A DNA stretch of 64,000 bases from Gilliamella sp. Choc5-1 (GTDB taxonomy: Bacteria; Pseudomonadota; Gammaproteobacteria; Enterobacterales; Orbaceae), in NCBI RefSeq assembly GCF_001690595.1, contig NZ_LZHH01000118.1, positions 1 to 64,000 of the forward strand. Direction: 5' to 3'. A program made the translations under genes and the position numbers. Positions 27,308 through 37,076 of the stretch are shown piece by piece. Every line of letters begins with the position of its first letter. Position 1 is the first letter of the stretch. A model generated the notes under the pieces. That model saw only the letters and a list, made by a program, of their open reading frames with translations. It made no database searches and was not told the DNA's origin.

Positions 27308-30118
27308 TTAACGTATTGATTTTATTAAATTACGTATTCGGTGAGTTTCTGCTCTAAATTTTTTCCTTTTTTCTTTATATCGCTTACGTTTTTTGCCCCA
27401 ACATATTTTTGATAAAAATTTATAATACATATATTTAAATTTAGTTCTTCTGTAATAAAACACTTCTTTTAACATAACTATTAAATTATGGTTATTTATG
27501 TCGAACTCTTGGACTTTTACTGTTTCAGTAGGGGCTTCTGTCTTAGAAAAAATTTTCAAATTATGGAAAATAATACTCTCATAAAATGGTGTCAATTTTG
27601 CATACTGCCAAAAATACTGAGAAAGAGGTAAACAAGGATCTTTCCAAGGTTTATAAGATGAACAGTAATGTATTATTTTAGGTTCATTGTAAGCTGCTTG
27701 ATATTCATCCAAAATATCATTTGGTAAAATGGTAACAATATTTTTATGAAATAAAGGTAAGTGCCATTCAAGGTTCCATGATATATCGAAATACTTAATT
27801 TTTCCTTCTAATAAGGAATTTAAAATATCCTGATCTACATATTCTGGTGTTTTTATTTTTATTAATTGATCAATACAAATTTTTTCAAAATTCATATCAA
27901 TCATTTGATTAATATTCAGTAACAATACACCAGCCTGAAAATAATTATAAGGATCTTTCATACCTAAAGTATTTTTATAATAACAAAGTCTTTGAGGACA
28001 GTATCGTTCATCATTATAAATTGCTCGAGTAACCTCAACATCCAAAGCAGCAGCTAAAACATAATCCTCTATGTCAATTTTAAATAATTTTGCTATATCA
28101 TCAAGGATCACTAAATCACAATCAAGATAGATTACTTTTTGGAAATTTTTGAAAATTCTAGCAATAAAAAAACGGTAATAAGTGGAGATGCTAAAATGAC
28201 CGTGACAGTAAAATATTTCACGAGGAACATCTTTAATATATGGAGAAACTTTAATAAATCTTAAAGAAATATTATTATACTGAACAATCATCGCTTCAAT
28301 TAAAGTTTTATTATAAGTTGAAATATCTTCATCCAACACAAAAATATCATAATTATATTCAGTTGAAGTATTTTCTGCTAATGACTTTATAGCTACTGCT
28401 AAATAGGATGAGTAATTATTATCACTTGAAAAGACAATAGGTATACATTTATTTGAATAGCTAGGTTTAATTTCGGTACAAATATTAGTATATTCCTCAA
28501 AAATAGACCATTTTTCAGAAATTTTTAAGTTATTTTTCATTTTTAAATAAGTAATATAGATACCAACTAATCTCTCAGATAAGTAAGCGTATACTCTTTT
28601 TTTGACAATAGTTCGTGACGAAATATCTATAACCTTTTCAAAATCCTCAAATATAGAAAACATCCATTGGCAAAATTCATTGAATAATTCCTTTTTCATT
28701 ATAAACATATTCCAAAAATAATGTTTATCTGAATTAAGATATGTATCAACACTTTCTGAAAAGGCTGGAAATTTATTTTTAATGATTAAACAAATTTTAT
28801 CTAAATCACTAATTTCATGAAATCGACTTTCTAATTTATACTGCTCATAAACAGTAATATTTTTATATTCGGCAGGTCTTGTGACAATCAAATCATAACC
28901 ATTAACAGCATTTTGAATTTGTTTCTCAGAAAAAAGCTCTACTATATCAGAATCAGATAAACAAGAAATTCTGTATTGACTTTCTGGAGCAAAAAAACTC
29001 GAATTAGAATATTTTGAACACTTTTCATCATCAAATAAGAATTGACGTCTATAATGCATAAACCCAATATAATCGGGATAATCTAATTGTTGCTGGTTTT
29101 TCCATGCCCAATAAACCGAAGTTATTTCATTATAAAATCGATTTTTATCTGAAATATTATCTCCAGTATTATCGCCAATCATATTATCATTTAGCCACGC
29201 TAAACTTTCTTTATCTAAATTACCATCTTTTGACCGGCTTGCAGCAACTGAACGACCAGCGTGAATAGGAGTTAATATATCATTTTTTAGTAGTAATGCT
29301 GGTGTATGATAAGAAACTAGAATTTTAATTTTATTCTGACGCAAACTATTTTTATCCTTTTTATCTGTTAATAATATGTTAGATGAATTTTTATTTATTT
29401 CTTGATTATAATTTATCAAATTAGAACTGCGATTATTTTCTACATCATCTTTTAAACGAAATTCATTAAATATTCTTTTACTACTAACTATATCTATAAA
29501 ATTTTCTGATGTAGCTTTATCATATGGAGCAAAATAATTCACAAACCTAATATAAATATTTCCATTTTGTACTGAATTTATTTCATCAATATCAAATTCT
29601 TTTCTTAAAATACACAGTAAGTCAAAATTATTGGTAATCTTACTTAGTACATTATATAAATTTGAAATAAAAGAAGTTATCCCAGTAACTGAAAATTTAA
29701 AAAAATCATCACGAATCTCAATAGTAAAAAGTTTTTTTTCTATTGATTGCAAAGCATTCTGAAACTTATCGGTTAAATATTTGACCCTTGAAATAACTTC
29801 ATTTTTCTCGATATCACGTTTATATCTTGATATAAATACATCTGGATCTGATAGTTCTTGGACTGAACTTTTCCCATGAAAAATTAAATTCGTTATAGAA
29901 CAACGCCACATATTAGTTTCTTTAATTTCTTCAATTTTTTCAGAGAAAACCAAGGTTGGGTTTTCTAAAACTTTAAGCATATCATGAGGATTGGCTACAG
30001 CCCAATTAAACAAATAACTTTCAATAGAACCAAAACATTGTTGAATTTTGAAGGCTAATTCACAATTTGGTCCTAGAGTAAAAATTTCATCATACTTTTT
30101 TATATTACACATACTCAT
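27308..30118 (-). CDS. three-domain protein: DUF1796-like, DUF4422-like, GT8
   Basis: 936 residues, the longest protein of the locus, with GGAG upstream of the ATG. Residues 1-230 resemble DUF1796 (putative papain-like fold): EIFTLGPNCELAFKIQQCFG, then YLFNWAV and NLIFHG. Residues about 265-540 match DUF4422, a presumed glycosyltransferase domain: ILVSYHTPALLLKND, IGDNTGDNIS, SVYWAWKN, YIGFMHYRRQF. Residues about 550-850 are a GT8 domain: IPIVFSSDNNYSSYLAVAIK, the DxD in VIYLDCDLVIL, FQAGVLLLN, YVDQDILN and IIHYCSSYKPW. The last 60 residues are very basic. It may add two sugars in sequence. The role of the first domain is not known. Confidence 0.8.
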   Translation of the reverse strand: MSMCNIKKYDEIFTLGPNCELAFKIQQCFGSIESYLFNWAVANPHDMLKVLENPTLVFSEKIEEIKETNMWRCSITNLIFHGKSSVQELSDPDVFISRYKRDIEKNEVISRVKYLTDKFQNALQSIEKKLFTIEIRDDFFKFSVTGITSFISNLYNVLSKITNNFDLLCILRKEFDIDEINSVQNGNIYIRFVNYFAPYDKATSENFIDIVSSKRIFNEFRLKDDVENNRSSNLINYNQEINKNSSNILLTDKKDKNSLRQNKIKILVSYHTPALLLKNDILTPIHAGRSVAASRSKDGNLDKESLAWLNDNMIGDNTGDNISDKNRFYNEITSVYWAWKNQQQLDYPDYIGFMHYRRQFLFDDEKCSKYSNSSFFAPESQYRISCLSDSDIVELFSEKQIQNAVNGYDLIVTRPAEYKNITVYEQYKLESRFHEISDLDKICLIIKNKFPAFSESVDTYLNSDKHYFWNMFIMKKELFNEFCQWMFSIFEDFEKVIDISSRTIVKKRVYAYLSERLVGIYITYLKMKNNLKISEKWSIFEEYTNICTEIKPSYSNKCIPIVFSSDNNYSSYLAVAIKSLAENTSTEYNYDIFVLDEDISTYNKTLIEAMIVQYNNISLRFIKVSPYIKDVPREIFYCHGHFSISTYYRFFIARIFKNFQKVIYLDCDLVILDDIAKLFKIDIEDYVLAAALDVEVTRAIYNDERYCPQRLCYYKNTLGMKDPYNYFQAGVLLLNINQMIDMNFEKICIDQLIKIKTPEYVDQDILNSLLEGKIKYFDISWNLEWHLPLFHKNIVTILPNDILDEYQAAYNEPKIIHYCSSYKPWKDPCLPLSQYFWQYAKLTPFYESIIFHNLKIFSKTEAPTETVKVQEFDINNHNLIVMLKEVFYYRRTKFKYMYYKFLSKICWGKKRKRYKEKRKKFRAETHRIRNLIKSIR

Positions 30119-30183
30119 ACTAAGGCTCCAGACAGGCTAGTTTCCATGTTTTGAATATTGTATTTTTTAAATACACTTACTTA

Positions 30184-31155
30184 TTAATATCTTTTGTTTT
30201 TAATCCAATCCCATGCAGTTTGTATTATGTCTTCTATACGTGTATATTTAGGTACCCATCCTAGAATCTCTAATGCTTTATTGTTTGTTGCATAAAGTTT
30301 AGCAGGATCACCTTTTCTTCTTTCGGTAAATGTAACAGGACAATGTTGACCACTTACTAGTTCAGCTGTAGCAATAATTTCTTTTACTGAAGTCCCTATA
30401 CCAGTTCCAAGATTAATGCATCCTGAATATTGATTAAGCTTTTCCAAAGCCAATTGATGGGCTACAGCTAGGTCTTCAACATGTATATAATCCCGTATAC
30501 AAGTACCATCGGGCGTATCATAATTTGTTCCAAACACTTTTATTGGTTTATCTTGATTAATGATTGCTTGTAAAACCAATGGAATCAGATGAGTCTCAGG
30601 TGAGTGACTTTCCCCTATATCTTTATCTTTTGAACAACCTGCAGCATTAAAGTAACGTAACGAAATATATTTTAAACCATATGCTTGATGATAGTCTTTT
30701 AAAACCTCTTCTACCATCAATTTAGAACGACCATATGGATTTATTGGTTCTTGAGGATGCGATTCATCAATAGGAATATATTGAGGCTCACCATATGTCG
30801 CGCAGGTGCTTGAAAAAACGATCCTTTCCACATTATTTTTAAGCATAACATCTAATAAATTTAATGTGCCAACCACATTATTTTCGTAATATTTTCTCGG
30901 GTGTTGCACACTTTCACCTACATAGGCAAAAGCGGCAAAATGAATTACAGAATCAATTTGGTACTTTTTAAAGACTCTATCTAAAGAGTCTTTATCCAAC
31001 AAATCTGCTAGTTCAAAATATGGCGTAAGTACAGCTTCTTTATGGCCATAAATAAGATTGTCTATAACAATACAATTATAACCACTATTAGATAGCTGTT
31101 TGACAGTATGAGAACCAATATAACCAGCTCCACCAACAATTAAAATATTTTTCAT
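30184..31155 (-). CDS. galE: UDP-glucose 4-epimerase
   Basis: 323-residue short-chain dehydrogenase/reductase. NAD site GGAGYIGSHT is at residues 7-16, the catalytic Ser/Thr region is FSSTCATYG and the YxxxK pair is in YGRSK. It interconverts UDP-Glc and UDP-Gal, supplying UDP-Gal to GT8 enzymes in the locus. The start codon abuts the stop of ugd. It is somewhat shorter than E. coli GalE (338), as in many Gram-positive-type GalE proteins. Specificity for UDP-GlcNAc as well cannot be excluded. Confidence 0.93.
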   Translation of the reverse strand: MKNILIVGGAGYIGSHTVKQLSNSGYNCIVIDNLIYGHKEAVLTPYFELADLLDKDSLDRVFKKYQIDSVIHFAAFAYVGESVQHPRKYYENNVVGTLNLLDVMLKNNVERIVFSSTCATYGEPQYIPIDESHPQEPINPYGRSKLMVEEVLKDYHQAYGLKYISLRYFNAAGCSKDKDIGESHSPETHLIPLVLQAIINQDKPIKVFGTNYDTPDGTCIRDYIHVEDLAVAHQLALEKLNQYSGCINLGTGIGTSVKEIIATAELVSGQHCPVTFTERRKGDPAKLYATNNKALEILGWVPKYTRIEDIIQTAWDWIKNKRY

Positions 31156-32454
31156 TTAGTTACCTATCCTGCAATATGAAAAACCAAGTTTATTAGCAAC
31201 ATCGCAATTTAAAAGGTTACGAGTATCGAAAATATTTTTAGTTCTCATTGTTGATGCAATACGGCTTAAATCGTAATTTTTAAAATCATCCCATTCAGTT
31301 AAAATTACTAAAATATCTGCCCCATGAGCTACTGAATACATGTCATCAGCATAGCAGATTTTATCGTCAAGTAACTCTTTAGCATTTGCCATTCCTTTAG
31401 GATCATAGGCAATAATTTTCATCTCAGATTTTAATAACTCTGTAATAATTTCCATTGCGGGACTTTCTCGGCAATCATCCGTACCACCTTTAAAAGCAAG
31501 TCCTAATACAGCAATTTTAGCATTTTTGACATTACTCACTTTCTCAATAATTTTTTCGGCAATTTTTTGTTTACGTTTTTCATTGCCTTTTATTGCCGCA
31601 TCGATCAGTGTAAGCTCCACACCATTTTGCTTAGCCATAAAATACATAGCATGTGTATCTTTAGGGAAACAACTACCTCCATAACCGGGACCAGGATTTA
31701 GAAATTTATTACCAATACGAGAATCTAATCCCATCCCTTTCGCTACTTCATCTATATCTGCATGCGCCTTTTCACAAAAGTCAGCCATCTCATTGATATA
31801 ATGGATTTTCATTGCTAAAAATGCGTTAGAAGCATATTTGATCGTTTCGCTTGATCTTCTTTTTACAAATAAAATTATTGATTTTTCAGCGAATGGTTTA
31901 TATAACTCAGTTAATACTTCTTTAGCTTTTTCTGAATCGGTTCCTATTACAATGCGATCAGGATTGAAAAAGTCATAGACAGCAAAACCTTCTCTCAAAA
32001 ATTCAGGCAAAGATACCACATCAAATTTTGCTTCTGGATTTCTTTTAGAAATTAATGTTTCAATATCATCACCAGTACCAACAGGGACGGTTGATTTAGT
32101 TGCAATAACAGTATAACCATCTAGATACTGAGCAAGTTCAGTAGCTGCCGCATGAACATATTTCATATCGGCTTCTTTAGTCACTGGATGTGGTGGTGTG
32201 CCCACTGCAATAAGGACAATATCCGCTCCTACAACTCCTTCTTGCATAGAGGTTGTAAATGAAATATTTCCATTTTGTAAGTTTTTCTTTAATAGCTCTT
32301 CTAAACCATCTTCAAAAAGAGTAACTTCACCTCTTTGTAATTTTTCTATTTTTGATTGTTCTCTGTCAATACAGATAACTTTATGACCTAATTCAGCTAG
32401 TCCAACACCTGTAGGCAATCCTACATATCCCGTACCAATAATACCTATTTGCAT
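31156..32454 (-). CDS. ugd: UDP-glucose 6-dehydrogenase
   Basis: 432-residue NAD-dependent enzyme oxidising UDP-Glc to UDP-GlcA. The N-terminal NAD motif is GIIGTGYVGLPTG. The catalytic Cys lies in GPGYGGSCFPKDTHAM (about 255-270), and the C-terminal domain has VLGLAFKGGTDDCRESPAM. It sits between galE and the UDP-glucuronate decarboxylase gene, so UDP-GlcA can be passed on to UDP-xylose or used directly. Confidence 0.95.
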   Translation of the reverse strand: MQIGIIGTGYVGLPTGVGLAELGHKVICIDREQSKIEKLQRGEVTLFEDGLEELLKKNLQNGNISFTTSMQEGVVGADIVLIAVGTPPHPVTKEADMKYVHAAATELAQYLDGYTVIATKSTVPVGTGDDIETLISKRNPEAKFDVVSLPEFLREGFAVYDFFNPDRIVIGTDSEKAKEVLTELYKPFAEKSIILFVKRRSSETIKYASNAFLAMKIHYINEMADFCEKAHADIDEVAKGMGLDSRIGNKFLNPGPGYGGSCFPKDTHAMYFMAKQNGVELTLIDAAIKGNEKRKQKIAEKIIEKVSNVKNAKIAVLGLAFKGGTDDCRESPAMEIITELLKSEMKIIAYDPKGMANAKELLDDKICYADDMYSVAHGADILVILTEWDDFKNYDLSRIASTMRTKNIFDTRNLLNCDVANKLGFSYCRIGN

Positions 32455-32469
32455 TATTTATCACCTCTA

Positions 32470-33420
32470 TTATTCATTTATTATTTCAGATTTAAAATAT
32501 TCAATCGTTTTGTCTAAACCATGATCTAAATCAATATTTGGTTTCCATAATAATTTTTCATTTGCTAGAGAGATATCTGGTTTACGCTGAGTAGGGTCAT
32601 CTTTAGGTAAGTCACAATAAACAATTCTAGAAGTTCCACCAACTTTAGCTATAACTTTCTCAGCTAATTCTTTTATCGTAAACTCACCTGGATTACCTGT
32701 ATTTACTGGCCCGACAAAATCATCTGAAGTTTTCATCATTTTGATAATTGCATCAATTAAATCATCTACATAACAAAATGATCGAGTTTGTGTGCCTTGT
32801 CCATAAATGGTGATATCCTCTCCACGTAGTGCTTGGCAAATAAAATTACTTACTACTCTTCCGTCTTTAGGATCCATTCTAGGACCATAAGTATTAAAAA
32901 TACGAATAACTTTTATTCTTACATTTTCTTCACGATAATAATCAAAAAACAAACTTTCTGCACAACGTTTTCCTTCATCATAGCAAGCTCTGATACCATT
33001 AGGATTTACATTACCACGATAACTTTCAACTTGGGGATGAACTAACGGATCACCATAAACTTCTGAAGTGGAGGATAACAATATTTTGGCATTTTTCTTT
33101 TTTGCTAATTCAAGTAGATTAATTGCTCCATAAACACACGTTTTTGTTGTCATTATGGCAGCTTTCCCCTGATAAGCAGGAGGCGAGGCAGGACAGGCTA
33201 AATGATAAATTTCATCTAAATATTCATCAATTTCAATAGGGTTAATAACATCATGGTTGATAAATGAAAAATTAGGGTGATCGATGATACTTGCCAAGTT
33301 TTTCATTCGACCTGTATAGTTATTATCAACACAAATAACTTTATTTCCTTCATTGATCAACCTTATACATAGGTTTGATCCAAGAAAACCGCTCCCACCT
33401 GTTACCAAAATGCTTGCCAT
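32470..33420 (-). CDS. UDP-glucuronate decarboxylase (UDP-xylose synthase)
   Basis: 316-residue SDR enzyme. NAD site [13 protein letters not shown] is at residues 5-17. [26 protein letters not shown] and the catalytic YDEGKR, followed by [20 protein letters not shown], are diagnostic for UXS-type decarboxylases rather than GalE or RmlB. It makes UDP-xylose from UDP-GlcA, the product of the adjacent ugd. It is the first gene of the - strand glycan operon and has GGAG before its ATG. The UDP-4-keto-pentose alternative (ArnA-like) is less likely because the Uxs motifs are complete. Confidence 0.88.
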   Translation of the reverse strand: MASILVTGGSGFLGSNLCIRLINEGNKVICVDNNYTGRMKNLASIIDHPNFSFINHDVINPIEIDEYLDEIYHLACPASPPAYQGKAAIMTTKTCVYGAINLLELAKKKNAKILLSSTSEVYGDPLVHPQVESYRGNVNPNGIRACYDEGKRCAESLFFDYYREENVRIKVIRIFNTYGPRMDPKDGRVVSNFICQALRGEDITIYGQGTQTRSFCYVDDLIDAIIKMMKTSDDFVGPVNTGNPGEFTIKELAEKVIAKVGGTSRIVYCDLPKDDPTQRKPDISLANEKLLWKPNIDLDHGLDKTIEYFKSEIINE

Positions 33421-33893
33421 TTATAATCTCCAATTGAATAAAGACGTTATGATTTAATTACTATCTTTAATTTAAATTGATTTATCTTTCTGATTAAGTA
33501 AGAATTAAAAAAAATTACATTTTTTATTTTAAGTTAACAGCTTCTGAAATGAATAAAAAATCTATTCTATAGTCTTTCATAAATGAAACCGTATTCCACT
33601 TAATAAGTATTTGGGGGGGAGTATAACTATATTATCGTATTATTGACAATATTTTTTGTAATTATTTTGTAATTACCTATAGTAATAATAATCTAGTGTT
33701 ATAGAAATCCATGAATAGTTTCTATAAATAACAAATTAATTCTTTAAATTTAAATAAAAATTCTATCAACATTTTTTTAAGTAGGAAATAGCTTATTAAA
33801 ATAGTATAATTTTATCAATTTGTATAGTAATCTTTCCTAAAAATAGAAAGTTAGAATATAATAGAGTTATAATAAATACTCATAACTACATAA
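33421..33893. other. divergent intergenic region with a G7 tract
   Basis: 473 bp between the divergent uxs-type gene and a + strand GT gene. The region is extremely A/T-rich except for seven consecutive G at 33613-33619, and it has a small dyad TTTCAT-AA-ATGAAA near 33577-33590. Promoters for both directions should be here. TTGTAA ... TATAGT about 33664-33692 is a weak + strand candidate. No gene or JUMPstart motif is visible. Confidence 0.4.
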
Positions 33894-34787
33894 ATGAAAA
33901 TTACGGCTATAATCATTTTATACAATGAAAATATTAAAAATTCTAAAACTTTCGAATCATTATTAAATTCAAATAGAAGTGATATTACTTTAAATGTAAT
34001 TATATGGAATAATGGCCCAAAAGCACTTAACTTACAAGAATGTAGACAATATAAATCCATTTGTGACAGTAAGAACATTAACCTTTCTATCTATGAGAAT
34101 CTTTACAATATTGCTTTAAGTAAAATCTATAATTTTTTTATCAACCAAGAAAGTTTTGATTTTTTCACTATTTTGGATCAAGACTCAATATTGAATAGTG
34201 ATTTTTTCCAAAATATTAAGATAAATAATGATTTTGATGTAATTGTTTCTCAAGTTTATTCTGCAGGATGGGTTTCAAAAGAAAACTCATTATGTTTCCC
34301 AATATATCATGAAAATCGGAAACTTTTTGATAAAAAAGTTTTTGCAATGGGAGAAATTGAGTCTATCTCATCTGGATTAACTCTATCTAATCAATTAATA
34401 AAGTACATAAGTAAAAGTAAACAAGAGGTTTTTAACGAACGTTACGCGCTTTATGCTATAGATACCAGTTTTTTCCTTGATTTGATAAAATTAAAACAAA
34501 CCGAATTTAAAGGAATATGTGTAGGGAAAATTAGCCATTCTTTAGATTTTAATTTACAAGATCGAAAAAAAATAAGCCCCACAAGAAGACTAGAAATGGA
34601 ATATTCAAAAGTATTGAACAAAATTTTTTATGATAAAAAAAGTCGTTTAAATGTCTTTTTGTACCTACTTAGAAAATTTACAAGAAGAGAGTATTCATGC
34701 TCAGAATTTCTCAAATTAGCTAAATGTCTTTTTAGGAAAAAACACCCTCGTTCTTGTATACCTCTAACAATGAATCAATTACTCTAA
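33894..34787 (+). CDS. GT2-type (rhamnosyltransferase-like) glycosyltransferase
   Basis: 297-residue cytoplasmic protein. The N-terminus ITAIIILYNENIKNSKTFESL, then VIIWNNGP, the DxD-like FFTILDQDS and the later KGICVGKISHSL are those of WbbL-like GT2 proteins. It is a paralogue of 38335-39252: both share SLSKIYN, LDQDS/FDQDS and a C-terminal KKHPRS. It is encoded on the + strand, against the main operon, and its end overlaps rfbD by 9 bp. Proximity to the rfb block suggests rhamnose transfer, an inference only. Confidence 0.8.
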   Translation: MKITAIIILYNENIKNSKTFESLLNSNRSDITLNVIIWNNGPKALNLQECRQYKSICDSKNINLSIYENLYNIALSKIYNFFINQESFDFFTILDQDSILNSDFFQNIKINNDFDVIVSQVYSAGWVSKENSLCFPIYHENRKLFDKKVFAMGEIESISSGLTLSNQLIKYISKSKQEVFNERYALYAIDTSFFLDLIKLKQTEFKGICVGKISHSLDFNLQDRKKISPTRRLEMEYSKVLNKIFYDKKSRLNVFLYLLRKFTRREYSCSEFLKLAKCLFRKKHPRSCIPLTMNQLL

Positions 34788-35645
34788 ATAGATGCAAGGA
34801 ATCACATCCATTAATGCTTTGTTCCAATCAGATGCTTTTATATCTAACTGTTTTATTTTATCCATATTTAAAACAGAGTATAATGGCCTTTTAGCCTTAG
34901 TTGGATATGCTGAGGTTAAAATTGGCTTTATTGTTACGTTGCTATTAGTCATAAGATTTAATTCATGAGCTGTTGCAAATATCTTAGAGGCAAACTGGAA
35001 CCAACTTACGTACTTATCGCCACAATAATGATATATACCACCTTGAATATCATTCATTAGCATTTCTAAAATCGTTTTAGCAATATCACCAGCATAAGTT
35101 GGACATCCTAACTGATCATCAATAATGGTTAATTCAGGTCTAGTTTGACTAAGCTTTAACATCGTTTTGACAAAATTATTGCCATACTCACTAAAAACCC
35201 AAGAGGTTCTAATTACAATTGCAGAGGAATAATTGTCTAAGGCAGACAACTCACCAACTCGTTTAGTCTCACCATAGACATTAACTGGATTGGTTAAATC
35301 ATCCTCTAAATAAGGAGAACGTTTAGTCCCATCGAAAACATAATCGGTCGAAACATGAACTAGTTTTGCATGATATTTTTTAGCAACTGTTGCTAAATTC
35401 TTAGGACCGACAGCATTAACTTTATAAGCTAATTCATATTCATCTTCCGCTTTATCCACTGCTGTATATGCTGCGGCATTTACAATGGCATCAGGTCTAT
35501 GCAAGGCAACAAAATCATCAACAACTAAACCATCAGTTATATCTAATTGCTGGCTGTCAGTAGCAAGTAATTGCCAATCTGAAGGAAAGATATTTTTAAA
35601 ACAATGGCCTAACTGACCATTAGCACCAGTTAACAAAACTTTCAT
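34779..35645 (-). CDS. rfbD: dTDP-4-dehydrorhamnose reductase
   Basis: Last enzyme of dTDP-L-rhamnose synthesis, about 288 residues. NADPH site LLTGANGQLGHCFKN is at the N-terminus. STDYVFDG, the catalytic YGETKR and RTSWVFSEYGNNFVKTML are RmlD signatures. The ATG at 35645 is preferred to a TTG one codon earlier. It is the distal gene of rfbBACD, and its end overlaps the convergent GT gene. Confidence 0.95.
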   Translation of the reverse strand: MKVLLTGANGQLGHCFKNIFPSDWQLLATDSQQLDITDGLVVDDFVALHRPDAIVNAAAYTAVDKAEDEYELAYKVNAVGPKNLATVAKKYHAKLVHVSTDYVFDGTKRSPYLEDDLTNPVNVYGETKRVGELSALDNYSSAIVIRTSWVFSEYGNNFVKTMLKLSQTRPELTIIDDQLGCPTYAGDIAKTILEMLMNDIQGGIYHYCGDKYVSWFQFASKIFATAHELNLMTNSNVTIKPILTSAYPTKAKRPLYSVLNMDKIKQLDIKASDWNKALMDVIPCIYLE

Positions 35646-35652
35646 CAATTAA

Positions 35653-36183
35653 CTATAACTCCTGTAGTTTTTTGCCTAACTTATCTTTTGCCGATAGTAA
35701 TGGATTTGAAATCGGCCAACTGATATTTACTGTAGGATCGTTCCACAATAAACACCCTTCTGACTTAGGATCATAATAGTTAGTACATTTATATTCAAAG
35801 TCAGCAATATCTGACAGTACAGCAAAACCATGAGCAAGTCCAGGTGGAATCCACAACTGTGTTTTATTTTCTTCTGTTAAGTTAACGCCAACCCACTTTC
35901 CATAAGTAGGGGAATCTTTACGAATATCGACAGCTACATCAAAAACTTCACCTCTAACAACTCGAACTAGTTTACCTTGAGGGTTTTCCTTTTGAAAATG
36001 TAATCCTCTTAACACATCTTTTTGTGAACGCGAATGATTATCTTGAACAAAATTAAGTTCTATACCTAACATTTCTTGATACCGTTTTTGTTCGAAAGTT
36101 TCAAGAAAAAAGCCTCGTTCATCACCAAACACTTTCGGTTTTATAATTTTTACATCCGCAATATTAGTTGAAATAACTTCCAT
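35653..36183 (-). CDS. rfbC: dTDP-4-dehydrorhamnose 3,5-epimerase
   Basis: 176-residue cupin-type epimerase. KPKVFGDERGFFLETF, FVQDNHSRSQKDVLRGLHFQ (catalytic His in LRGLHFQ) and WIPPGLAHGFAVLS are intact. It acts between RfbB and RfbD in dTDP-L-rhamnose synthesis. AGGTGG precedes the ATG, and it is separated from rfbD by a few bases. Confidence 0.96.
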   Translation of the reverse strand: MEVISTNIADVKIIKPKVFGDERGFFLETFEQKRYQEMLGIELNFVQDNHSRSQKDVLRGLHFQKENPQGKLVRVVRGEVFDVAVDIRKDSPTYGKWVGVNLTEENKTQLWIPPGLAHGFAVLSDIADFEYKCTNYYDPKSEGCLLWNDPTVNISWPISNPLLSAKDKLGKKLQEL

Positions 36184-36196
36184 TTGTCCACCTATT

Positions 36197-37063
36197 CTAT
36201 TGTTCTATCAATCTTGCTAAATATTGTCCATATAATGTTTTACCTGAACTAATGGCTTCTTCTTTGACCTGTTCAGCGCTGAGCCAGCCATTACGATAAG
36301 CAATCTCTTCAAGGCAAGCAACTTTGAGTCCTTGTCTTTTTTCTATTACTTGAACAAACGATGACGCTTCAAGCAAACTGTCATGTGTACCTGTATCAAG
36401 CCAAGCAAAACCGCGTCCTAGGATCTCAACATTTAACAGTCCTGCATCCAAATACATTTGATTAAGAGTTGTAATTTCTAGCTCACCACGATGAGATGGT
36501 TTGACTTGTTTTGCCATTTCAACCACATTTTCATCATAAAAATAAAGCCCCGTTACAGCCCAATTAGATTTTGGTTTAATTGGTTTTTCTTCAATTGATA
36601 ATGCTTTAAAGTTTTCATCAAAATCAACAACCCCAAATCGTTCAGGATCCACTACCTGATAACCAAAAATTGTTGCACCTTCTTTTTGAGCTGCAACTCT
36701 TACCAATTTTTTGCCAAAGCTTTCGCCAAAAAATAAATTATCACCTAACACTAAAGAACAGCGTTGTTTTTGAATAAACTCCTCACCGATTAAAAAAGCT
36801 TGTGCCAAACCTTCTGGCTTAGGTTGCTGTGCATAACTTAGTTTGACACCAAAACGGGAACCGTCACCTAGCAATCGTTGAAACATAGGTAAATCATCGG
36901 GTGTTGTGATTATTAAAATATCACGAATACCGGCAAGCATGAGTACAGATAAAGGATAATAAATCATCGGTTTATCATAAACAGGTAACAACTGTTTTGA
37001 AATACCTCGAGTTATGGGATAAAGACGGGTTCCTGACCCACCAGCTAATACAATACCTTTCAT
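36197..37063 (-). CDS. rfbA: glucose-1-phosphate thymidylyltransferase
   Basis: First enzyme of dTDP-L-rhamnose synthesis, 288 residues. The nucleotide-binding start [19 protein letters not shown] and [17 protein letters not shown] are canonical. [30 protein letters not shown] and [18 protein letters not shown] follow. I start it at ATG 37063, where homology begins and AGG lies at good distance. The open frame continues into rfbB but without family resemblance. Confidence 0.96.
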   Translation of the reverse strand: MKGIVLAGGSGTRLYPITRGISKQLLPVYDKPMIYYPLSVLMLAGIRDILIITTPDDLPMFQRLLGDGSRFGVKLSYAQQPKPEGLAQAFLIGEEFIQKQRCSLVLGDNLFFGESFGKKLVRVAAQKEGATIFGYQVVDPERFGVVDFDENFKALSIEEKPIKPKSNWAVTGLYFYDENVVEMAKQVKPSHRGELEITTLNQMYLDAGLLNVEILGRGFAWLDTGTHDSLLEASSFVQVIEKRQGLKVACLEEIAYRNGWLSAEQVKEEAISSGKTLYGQYLARLIEQ

Positions 37064-37076
37064 AAAGTTACCTATA

